From JAIEOG01 sp964611895 (lineage in GTDB: Bacteria > Bdellovibrionota > FAC87 > UBA2466): 6,269 nucleotides of DNA. The stretch spans positions 1-6,269 of the forward strand of contig CAZTDN010000047.1 of assembly GCA_964611895.1 (NCBI GenBank), in the 5' to 3' direction. The position numbers and the translations under genes are program-made. Positions 1-5,658 of this stretch are shown here, piece after piece (within the stretch, counting starts at the first letter, position 1; each line of letters begins with the position of its first letter). The notes beneath the pieces were generated by a model. That model did no database searches and had not been told where the DNA came from. It saw nothing but the letters and a program-made list of their open reading frames with translations.

Positions 1-848
1 TCCCAGGGGTATTTGCGAATTACTTCTTCCGCGCGATGTTCGAGCTCTGCGGGATCGGTATTGGGATTGATTTCCAAAAACGGAATTCCCACAGCCTCAA
101 CTTGGCGTCTGGCGCTCCGATCGTTTCCCAGGAGCACGGCAGGTACACCACAGGCCACTGCCGCTAGAATTGCCGACGGGTGAAATCCGATAACACTTTT
201 CGCGGATGCGAGGGCTTTGAGGTGCACTTGGGGGTGACAAGGCTCATACAAAGTGTTGCTGCCGACCCTTGCCCCCAGCGCAAACTCAGCGGGCTCTTGG
301 ACAAAGAAAAGCGCACGCTGACTCCGGTTTAGTCGACTATAAAATCGCCTCGAGAAGCGATACAAGGCAGAAGACCTTGCAAACGCCGGATCCGAAAGTC
401 CAGGACAGTATATTTGATAAGGGCTGGTAGTAACCAGACGGTCTTCAGAAAGAAAGAGTGTTGGGCTGCCACCTAGAGAAACGGATGCGGCAGAAAGAAA
501 TTCTCGGCCTTTTTTTAAACTTGGTTCATCCAAAAAAGAAACTCCGCCTTTTTTTCCAATCATTTTTAGTTTTTCTTGAGCACCAGGCGACAGATCACTT
601 TCCGGATCCAAGGAGACACCGATCGCAGTGACACTTGTGTTCTTTTCTAGGATCCACTCGTCCCAAAACCCGCTCTCGAGAAAGCCTGATCCCAACACAA
701 AAAGATGTTCCAACTCGCGGGCACTCCGAGAAGTCAGCCACTCAAAGCTACAGTCCGGGAGAATCGATTCCAGTGCTTGAAGCTGAAAATACGCTTCTAT
801 CGGAGAATCCTGCTTGCCTAAGCGTGGTGCCGCGATCGCGATGCGCAT
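1..848 (-). CDS. Polysaccharide pyruvyl transferase-like protein (3' end outside window)
   Basis: The frame is open for 282 codons from ATG at 848-846 to the window edge, so the C-terminus is missing. I assign it to the polysaccharide pyruvyl transferase (CsaB/WcaK-like) superfamily, whose members transfer pyruvate from phosphoenolpyruvate to sugars as a ketal, usually on envelope glycans. Family-like landmarks appear in the right order: a Gly-rich turn GSGFLESGFWDEW (53-65), LGGSPTLFL (125-133) in the place of the usual GCPT strand, and ASAKSVIGFHPSAILAAVACGVP (214-236) followed by a variable-residue stretch ending in GIPFLEI, which matches the 'RLHxLI.A...GVP' helix. The usual Arg-Leu-His is here Phe-His-Pro, so activity or donor use may differ. 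A GT-B fold glycosyltransferase is the main alternative. A GGAG sequence lies 6 nt before the ATG and supports the start. The gene diverges from the exported protein gene at 1019 and shares orientation with the GT4 gene further right. Confidence 0.62.
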   Translation of the reverse strand, partial: MRIAIAAPRLGKQDSPIEAYFQLQALESILPDCSFEWLTSRSARELEHLFVLGSGFLESGFWDEWILEKNTSVTAIGVSLDPESDLSPGAQEKLKMIGKKGGVSFLDEPSLKKGREFLSAASVSLGGSPTLFLSEDRLVTTSPYQIYCPGLSDPAFARSSALYRFSRRFYSRLNRSQRALFFVQEPAEFALGARVGSNTLYEPCHPQVHLKALASAKSVIGFHPSAILAAVACGVPAVLLGNDRSARRQVEAVGIPFLEINPNTDPAELEHRAEEVIRKYPW

Positions 849-854
849 GAGAAT

Positions 855-858
855 CTCC
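855..858 (-). promoter_or_regulatory. Ribosome binding site of the pyruvyl transferase-like gene
   Basis: Reading the minus strand, GGAG is followed by 6 nt (ATTCTC) and then ATG at 848-846. The spacing is ideal and fixes the start of this gene. Confidence 0.6.
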
Positions 859-902
859 GACGAGAAAGAAGGGATAAATCGACGGGAAATAGCGTTGTTT
901 AC

Positions 903-908
903 ATTATA
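903..908 (-). promoter_or_regulatory. Possible -10 element for the pyruvyl transferase-like gene
   Basis: The minus strand reads a perfect TATAAT here, about 55 nt before the ATG at 848, in the divergent gap 849-1018. Transcription would begin near 895-898 and leave a leader of about 50 nt. No convincing TTGACA is seen 16-18 nt upstream (the sequence there is near AATGGG), so this is a consensus -10 without a recognisable -35 and may need an activator. The rest of the gap shows no clear plus-strand promoter and no strong hairpin. Confidence 0.35.
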
Positions 909-1005
909 TCCCCAAACCCCCGCTGCCCATTAGCGCGCCGGGTCACAGTCATGCCGCAAGGCCCCATGTGCTCTTGTCCACACGGGTTTATTCTTTTGGC
1001 ATTCC

Positions 1006-1013
1006 GGGGAGGG
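1006..1013 (+). promoter_or_regulatory. Strong ribosome binding site deciding a TTG start
   Basis: GGGGAGGG is followed by 5 nt (ATACA) and then TTG at 1019-1021. This purine block is far stronger than anything before the upstream in-frame GTG at 968. It moves the start of the exported protein 17 codons downstream, which puts a signal peptide exactly at the N-terminus. Confidence 0.7.
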
Positions 1014-1018
1014 ATACA

Positions 1019-1903
1019 TTGAAAGCGCTCATAATACTCAGTCTCATTTGGAACTCATTTCTCTGGGCTGGTTCCTGTTACGACGACCTGGCCTCGGAGT
1101 TCGGTGCGGCGACGCTCCCGCTAGAGTCTGCTGTCAAAGGGTACTGGGGCGGAAACTGTGTAACCACTTCGGAACCCGAAGCTTACTGGCCTGCTGTACT
1201 AGCGGTTAAAGACGCCAGCACCTCTCGCGGCACTACGCTGTCTTATTTTTGGGAACGCAACACAGACAGAGACCTATTTCGGAACATGAGTCCAAGCGAA
1301 GTGGAAAACTACAAGCCGGTCAAAGAGTGGTTTGCTAAGGAACAATGGAACAGCCTCAAGATCCTCTCAGGTTCACTCGCCAATGAGTATGCAACAACTT
1401 CCAGTCAAAAAATGCTCCGTGAAATTCGCTGGGAAGAGAACGACGCTAATAGTCGAATTCTAATGCGCGTTAAACGTATTACAGGCACCAAGGAAGAAAC
1501 AACTCTCTACTGCGAATTCGATAAGACACTCAGCGGGTCGACACCGTCGACACCTCCCTCCGCTCCGCCTGGTGGAGGTGGAACAGCGTCCGCTAATTTT
1601 GTTTTTGGAATGACCGGTGCCGTCCGAAACCAGACATTTATCTTGAACAACCCAAGCCCCACTAGCGAAGTAGAGCGTCTACAATTTCTGAACTTGGGGA
1701 TTACTCGGCTTATTTTGCAAAACATGATCATCACATTTGAAGATGGCACTACGGCCAACGGCCCCGTGATAACGCTTCCGGGTCGAGCAGGCTTTGAAAT
1801 CAAACGGAACTCGCGTGCACCCAAACTGATTGAGTCGATCGAATTTCAGGTGCTCGGAAGTTCAAACCGCGGCGTTGAGGTCAGGGCGCTTGGTACGCCT
1901 TAA
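1019..1903 (+). CDS. Exported two-domain protein, possible lipoprotein, function unknown
   Basis: I do not recognise a named family. The chosen TTG start gives 294 aa. Residues 1-19 (MKALIILSLIWNSFLWAGS) form a signal peptide with one Lys and a hydrophobic core. It ends at Cys20 in the context W-A-G-S-C, which is compatible with a loose lipobox but also with ordinary signal peptidase I cleavage. Domain 1 (about 20-170) has W-x-G-x-C (WGGNC, 43-47) and a late YC (164-165), so Cys47 and Cys165 could pair. Next comes a Ser/Thr-Pro then Gly linker (172-190, including STPSTPPSAPP and GGGG). Domain 2 (191-294) alternates hydrophobic residues in a beta-sandwich-like pattern with an FEDGT turn (240-244). 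It vaguely resembles small domains of the DUF2541 type, but this is only a pattern impression. The frame also extends upstream to a GTG at 968, which would bury the signal peptide. Its stop lies inside the end of the opposing glycosyltransferase gene. A role in the envelope is likely from export alone. Confidence 0.75.
   Translation: MKALIILSLIWNSFLWAGSCYDDLASEFGAATLPLESAVKGYWGGNCVTTSEPEAYWPAVLAVKDASTSRGTTLSYFWERNTDRDLFRNMSPSEVENYKPVKEWFAKEQWNSLKILSGSLANEYATTSSQKMLREIRWEENDANSRILMRVKRITGTKEETTLYCEFDKTLSGSTPSTPPSAPPGGGGTASANFVFGMTGAVRNQTFILNNPSPTSEVERLQFLNLGITRLILQNMIITFEDGTTANGPVITLPGRAGFEIKRNSRAPKLIESIEFQVLGSSNRGVEVRALGTP
1537..1554 (+). repeat. Tandem 9-bp repeat in the linker
   Basis: GTCGACACC occurs twice back to back (1537-1545 and 1546-1554) and encodes the two Ser-Thr-Pro units of the interdomain linker. 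The unit length is a multiple of three, so copy-number change would alter linker length without a frameshift. Confidence 0.8.
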
Positions 1904-3164
1904 CCAATAGGCGAGTGGACTCTGTCCAGCTATACTTGCTGGCACGCTCTCTTCCAAGCTGGGCGTATTGCTCGCGCGTGTTCGGATTGCGATACAAGCG
2001 ATCGAGCGCAGAGGAGAGTTCATCCTGGCTGTTGGGATCAACCAGCAATGTGGCGCCTGACGCAACTTCCTCTAGGGCGCTCCCTTTTGAAGTAACTACG
2101 GGCGTCCCACACTGCATGGCTTCGAGCACCGGCAACCCAAACCCCTCATAAAACGACGGGTATATAAACCCCAGTGCCGCGGAGTACAGAGGAGCTAAAT
2201 CCACGTCCGGGACATAGCCTAATATTTTTACGCGTTGTGCCGACAATCCAGACTCGCGAATTTTCTCGCGTATCACCACCGTCGACTCACCTAACCCGCC
2301 ACACAAAACGAGATCGACATCATGGGTTTTTTCTTGGTGCACCCACTGCGCGAAAGCGGACACCAATCCATCTATGTTCTTGCGCTTATCCAGAGTGCAA
2401 ACCGATAAAAAATAATTCCGACCCAAACCATAGCGAGAGCGCATGGAACGCGTCCGGGCAACGTCCTCCACGGGCTGGAAAGCCTTCGAGGCCGCCAATG
2501 GTACGACGAAAACCAGGTTTGGATCGATGTCGGCACGGTAATTACAAAGATCGGCTTTGGTACACTCTGAAATGGCAATCACCCGATCCTGAGGCATTAA
2601 ACTCGCCAAAATGGTCTTGAGAAAGGCACCACCATCGTTGGAGAACCGGGGGTGTTGAATGTTGATTAAATCACATACGCTGAGATAGCGGCGCAATCCC
2701 GGAACCGAACGCGTGACTTCAGGGAGCGGGTAGAACAGAGAATGGTAGATATCAAATCCGCTAAGGTCCGTTGGTTTAAGGGGCAGTGAGTTATCGGCCA
2801 ATAAACGAAGCGACTCTTTGAGAGCCCTTCGAACCGCCCGCGCCGGAACACTTATTTCCTGTTCCTTGGCCAAACTTGAAAACCAACGCCCCAAAAAACC
2901 ATAAACTCGAGCGGTACTTTGGTAGGAGAGCACGGGGACATGCCTAAACTCCTCATCCTGTTCCAGGTAACGCCTGGCGTGGGTCCACATTTCGAAATTT
3001 TCTGCACCGCAAAAACTGAGATCGATAGTCGGCTGACGCGTCAGCTCTCGCGCTAAACTATCGGCCATGCGAAAAACGCCTGTTCGCCCACCAGCGCCGT
3101 ACTGTGCATAGCCAAGAACCGACGTATCAAAAGCAACTTTGCAACGGTGGGATGGCGGGGCCAT
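1881..3164 (-). CDS. GT4-type glycosyltransferase (GT-B fold)
   Basis: Retaining glycosyltransferase of family GT4, expected to move a sugar from a nucleotide-sugar onto a glycan or lipid-linked acceptor at the cytoplasmic face of the membrane. With ATG 3164-3162 the protein is 427 aa. Visible landmarks are an acceptor-side Gly-rich loop GAGGRTGVFR (23-32), VIAISECTKADL (195-206), the donor-domain RKN segment LDKRKNIDG (258-266), LCGGLGES, and the E-x7-E motif EGFGLPVLE (340-348) within a typical PSFYEGFGLPVLEAM context, then GTPVVTS. The length is normal for GT4 and the gene looks intact. The frame continues upstream to 3266, but those 34 codons would overlap the divergent carbamoyltransferase gene and contain Trp-rich sequence unlike the family. 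ATG 3203 is a second option, and none of the three has a clear Shine-Dalgarno. The gene ends with TGA and overlaps the convergent exported-protein gene by 23 bp. The sugar and acceptor cannot be read from sequence. Confidence 0.88.
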   Translation of the reverse strand: MAPPSHRCKVAFDTSVLGYAQYGAGGRTGVFRMADSLARELTRQPTIDLSFCGAENFEMWTHARRYLEQDEEFRHVPVLSYQSTARVYGFLGRWFSSLAKEQEISVPARAVRRALKESLRLLADNSLPLKPTDLSGFDIYHSLFYPLPEVTRSVPGLRRYLSVCDLINIQHPRFSNDGGAFLKTILASLMPQDRVIAISECTKADLCNYRADIDPNLVFVVPLAASKAFQPVEDVARTRSMRSRYGLGRNYFLSVCTLDKRKNIDGLVSAFAQWVHQEKTHDVDLVLCGGLGESTVVIREKIRESGLSAQRVKILGYVPDVDLAPLYSAALGFIYPSFYEGFGLPVLEAMQCGTPVVTSKGSALEEVASGATLLVDPNSQDELSSALDRLYRNPNTREQYAQLGRERASKYSWTESTRLLVKAYQAP

Positions 3165-3230
3165 TTGCAAAGAATACCATATTCGCCAACCCCAGGTTCC
3201 CATCGGTGAAACAGTTTGATAGAAATAAGA

Positions 3231-5075
3231 ATGCCGCGCATTTTGGGAATATCTGCTTATTACCATGACTCCGCGGCCTGCCTCCTAGTCGACGGCAAAA
3301 TCCGCGCAGCAGCGCAGGAAGAGCGCTTTACCCGGAAACGCCACGATGCGCGTTTTCCGATAAAAGCAATTGAATACTGCCTCCAAGAAGCTCGGTGCAC
3401 TTTGGGGGAGATTGACCATATTGTTTTCTATGAAAAGCCTCTTCTGAAATTCGATCGGATCATCGAAACGTACTTTCAATATGCACCCCGAGGGTTCGCC
3501 TCTTTTTTGGGCGCCATGCCGATGTGGCTCAAGGACAAACTCTTTTTGAAGCAAAGCATCCGAAAAGAGCTGGAGGCGCATTTTGGAAAAACTAAACTGT
3601 TCCCCACGATACTCTTTTCTGAACACCATCTGTCTCACGCTGCCTCGGCGTTTTACCCATCCCCTTTTGAGGACGCGGCAGTACTTTGCATGGATGGTGT
3701 GGGAGAATGGGCTACCACCTCTGCATGGAGCGGATCGGGAACGGAACTCAACCCACTCTGGGAAATCCGGTTTCCGCATTCGCTGGGTTTGCTTTACTCG
3801 GCGTTTACTTACTACACAGGTTTTAAGGTCAATTCAGGCGAGTACAAAGTGATGGGCCTCGCCCCCTACGGCCAGCCGAGGTACGTCCAGACGATTTACG
3901 ATCATCTTATCGACGTAAAACCAGATGGCACTTTTCGATTGAACTTGGAGTACTTTGGTTATTGCGATGACCTCCAAATGACCAGCCCAAAGTTTGATGT
4001 GCTTTTTGGAGGACCCCGTCGAAAATCAGAGAGTCCCCTCACCCAAAAAGAAATGGACATCGCTCGATCCATTCAAGTCGTCACCGAAGAAGTCGTTTTG
4101 AAACTTGCCCACAAACTCCGATCGGAAACGGGGCATAAGAACCTCTGCCTCGCAGGCGGAGTGGCGCTGAATTGTGTTTCCAATGGACGTTTGATGCGCG
4201 AGAGCCTTTTTGAGCGGATTTGGATTCAACCTGCGGCCGGAGACGCGGGAGGGGCGGTTGGGTGTGCCCTCGTTGCATGGCACGAACACCTTGGACAGCC
4301 CAGACAGGTCACACCACGTCGAGATTCCATGGAAGGTTCCTACCTAGGTCCGAAATCTTCCAACGAAGAAGTCAGAGCTTTTTTAGATCGTGCTGGAGTG
4401 AAATACCATTTCTATCCCGACGAAACAGAGCTGCTTCGGGTTGTTGCGGCAGAACTTTCTCAGCAAAAAGTAGCGGGCTGGCACCAGGGCAGAATGGAGT
4501 TTGGGCCGCGCTCATTGGGAGCGCGTAGTATTTTAGGGGATGCGCGCTCTGCTCAAATGCAATCGACGATTAATCTCAAAGTAAAGTACCGAGAATCTTT
4601 CAGGCCCTTTGCACCTGCCGTCCTGGCCGAAAAAGTTTCCGAGTACTTTGATTTTGAAGATTCCAGCCCCTACATGCTTCAAGTAAGTACGGTAAAACAA
4701 GCAAGACGAAAACCCGTACCACCTGAACTCGAGAACCTATGGGGCATCGACTTGCTCAAAGTGCCGCGCTCCGATATCCCAGCCGTCACCCACGTGGATG
4801 GATCCGCGCGGATTCAAACCGTCCACCAGGAGACGCACCCTCGTTTTTATGGTTTGTTGCAGGAATTTGAAAAACAGACCGGGTGTGCCGTTCTGGTGAA
4901 TACGTCTTTCAATGTTCGCGGTGAACCGATCGTGTGCACCCCTGAAGACTCCTACCGGTGTTTCATGCGTACTTCGATCGATATCTTAGTCCTTGAGAAT
5001 TTCGTTTTGTACAAAGACGAACAGCCCCAATGGGCCGACACCGAACAGTGGAAAGAGGAATTTGCACTTGACTGA
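3231..5075 (+). CDS. NodU/CmcH-family O-carbamoyltransferase
   Basis: Transfers a carbamoyl group from carbamoyl phosphate, through an ATP-derived carbamoyl-adenylate, onto a hydroxyl of a sugar or other acceptor. The 614-aa length is typical. The N-terminal Kae1/ASKHA-like domain (about 1-350) begins with the hallmark ILGISAYYHDSAA (4-16) and carries EHHLSHAASAF (131-141), whose H132/H136 pair plus D338 in QPAAGDAGGA (333-342) are the expected metal site. It also has MDGVGEW (154-160), GEYKVMGLAPYG (203-214) and LAGGVALNCVSNG (307-319). The C-terminal YrdC-like domain (about 370-614) carries GRMEFGPRSLGARSIL (420-435), ESFRPFAPAVL (455-465) and NTSFNVRGEPIV (557-568). No key motif is missing. 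I chose ATG 3231 because relatives start at this point. An in-frame TTG at 3216, preceded by GGTGA with 6-nt spacing, would add five residues. It leads an operon with SxtJ, DUF5989 and a Kef antiporter, and diverges from a GT4 gene, so a surface glycan is the likeliest substrate. Confidence 0.95.
   Translation: MPRILGISAYYHDSAACLLVDGKIRAAAQEERFTRKRHDARFPIKAIEYCLQEARCTLGEIDHIVFYEKPLLKFDRIIETYFQYAPRGFASFLGAMPMWLKDKLFLKQSIRKELEAHFGKTKLFPTILFSEHHLSHAASAFYPSPFEDAAVLCMDGVGEWATTSAWSGSGTELNPLWEIRFPHSLGLLYSAFTYYTGFKVNSGEYKVMGLAPYGQPRYVQTIYDHLIDVKPDGTFRLNLEYFGYCDDLQMTSPKFDVLFGGPRRKSESPLTQKEMDIARSIQVVTEEVVLKLAHKLRSETGHKNLCLAGGVALNCVSNGRLMRESLFERIWIQPAAGDAGGAVGCALVAWHEHLGQPRQVTPRRDSMEGSYLGPKSSNEEVRAFLDRAGVKYHFYPDETELLRVVAAELSQQKVAGWHQGRMEFGPRSLGARSILGDARSAQMQSTINLKVKYRESFRPFAPAVLAEKVSEYFDFEDSSPYMLQVSTVKQARRKPVPPELENLWGIDLLKVPRSDIPAVTHVDGSARIQTVHQETHPRFYGLLQEFEKQTGCAVLVNTSFNVRGEPIVCTPEDSYRCFMRTSIDILVLENFVLYKDEQPQWADTEQWKEEFALD
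5055..5059 (+). promoter_or_regulatory. Ribosome binding site of the SxtJ gene, inside the carbamoyltransferase gene
   Basis: GAGGA sits 8 nt before TTG 5068-5070, within the last codons of the carbamoyltransferase gene. It decides the TTG start and implies that translation of the two genes is coupled. Confidence 0.6.
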
Positions 5076-5487
5076 AAGAACGCTCATAGCGACCCAAGAC
5101 CCTCGCCGCGTCCTGGCGGAATTGCGCCGGTTTGGGGTGGTGGTGGGCTGTGTATTCGGAGTGATTGGTTCGTATCCGCTCACACAAGGACGCGAGCCCC
5201 GCCTATGGGCGGTAGCATTGGCATTCGGCCTGCTGACCCTGGGCGTTTTCTTTCCCAAGAATCTTCGGCTCGTGCATAAAACCTGGATGACCGTGGGAGA
5301 AGCGTTGGGTTGGGTGAACACGCGACTGATTTTGGGGCTGGCGTTTTTCTTAGTCCTCACGCCCTTTGCGGTCCTGAGAAGAATTCTGGGAAAAGATCGG
5401 GCTTGGTTTTACTGGAATCCAGATGCTCCATCTTATTTGAACCGAGTTCAGAAACGTCCCAAAGATCACCTGACACGAATTTTTTAA
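5068..5487 (+). CDS. SxtJ-family membrane protein
   Basis: A 139-aa integral membrane protein resembling SxtJ, named from saxitoxin gene clusters and also found beside carbamoyltransferases in many bacteria. Its biochemical role is not established. Three hydrophobic segments are visible at about 22-38, 46-63 and 86-105, with positively charged flanks. Family-like features are DPRRVLAELRRFG (11-23), FFPKNLRLVHKTWMTVGEALGWVNTRL (61-87) and LTPFAVLRRILGKD (97-110). The chain ends in a soluble tail with YWNPD. The start is TTG 5068 (Met in the protein), 8 nt after a GAGGA sequence. An upstream ATG at 4993 is in frame but would overlap the carbamoyltransferase by 83 bp and add a polar, unlike-family extension. 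The 8-bp overlap with the preceding gene (5068-5075) and the DUF5989 gene 17 bp downstream mark it as part of one operon. Inference: it is a membrane partner or anchor for the carbamoyltransferase. Confidence 0.85.
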   Translation: MTERTLIATQDPRRVLAELRRFGVVVGCVFGVIGSYPLTQGREPRLWAVALAFGLLTLGVFFPKNLRLVHKTWMTVGEALGWVNTRLILGLAFFLVLTPFAVLRRILGKDRAWFYWNPDAPSYLNRVQKRPKDHLTRIF

Positions 5488-5493
5488 TTGAAG

Positions 5494-5498
5494 AGGAG
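5494..5498 (+). promoter_or_regulatory. Ribosome binding site of the DUF5989 gene
   Basis: AGGAG with 6-nt spacing to ATG 5505-5507 is a near-consensus Shine-Dalgarno. It suggests the small protein is made at a good level, and it confirms that this short frame is a real gene. Confidence 0.75.
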
Positions 5499-5504
5499 AA
5501 CACA

Positions 5505-5657
5505 ATGGTTTCATTTTTCAGGGATTTTTTTCTTTTTGCGATTCAAAACAAAAAAATCTGGCTGCTGCCTTTTATGCTTGTGTTGCTTACATTTGGCGCT
5601 TTGCTTTTCTTTACGCAGGGAAGCGTAGTGGCTCCCTTTGTGTATACCTTGTTCTAA
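5505..5657 (+). CDS. DUF5989-family small membrane protein
   Basis: A 50-aa protein that matches the DUF5989 pattern well. It has a short amphipathic N-terminus MVSFFRDFFLFAIQNKKIW (1-19) with basic residues just before the membrane, one strongly hydrophobic helix (about 19-37, LLPFMLVLLTFGALLFF), and the family-typical ending TQGSVVAPFVYTLF (37-50). The Lys-Lys on the N-terminal side suggests a cytoplasmic N-terminus and a C-terminus outside or in the outer leaflet. No function is known for the family, but its genes regularly follow carbamoyltransferase and SxtJ genes, as here. A frame reading into it from 5310 is only the upstream open extension and overlaps SxtJ. The stop codon and the next ATG are separated by one base, so the antiporter downstream probably depends on its translation. 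Confidence 0.88.
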   Translation: MVSFFRDFFLFAIQNKKIWLLPFMLVLLTFGALLFFTQGSVVAPFVYTLF

Positions 5658-5658
5658 A

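Noticed and set aside
635..850. 71-codon open frame on the plus strand
   Set aside because: It lies entirely inside the minus-strand pyruvyl transferase-like gene, has low-complexity polar sequence, and has no ribosome site.
974..1002. TTGTCC followed by an AT-rich stretch as a plus-strand promoter for the exported protein
   Set aside because: No acceptable -10 hexamer is found at 16-18 nt spacing, and the start codon follows almost immediately.
968..1018. GTG start 17 codons upstream for the exported protein
   Set aside because: It would put polar and charged residues before the hydrophobic signal segment, and the strong GGGGAGGG site lies downstream of it.
1883..1901. Six-base inverted repeat AGGGCG / CGCCTT around the convergent stops, a possible bidirectional terminator
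   Set aside because: The stem is short with one G-U pair, the loop is 7 nt, and no T tract follows on either strand.
2174..2620. 148-codon open frame on the plus strand
   Set aside because: It is antisense to the conserved core of the GT4 gene, and its product is Pro/Arg/His-rich with no domain pattern.
3285..3779. 164-codon open frame on the minus strand
   Set aside because: It is antisense to the carbamoyltransferase N-terminal domain, whose motifs are all intact. The product shows no recognisable features.
3231..5657. Saxitoxin-like natural product cluster, suggested by the SxtJ similarity
   Set aside because: No polyketide, amidinotransferase or other tailoring genes are present, and the neighbours are glycan genes. 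SxtJ relatives are widespread outside toxin clusters.
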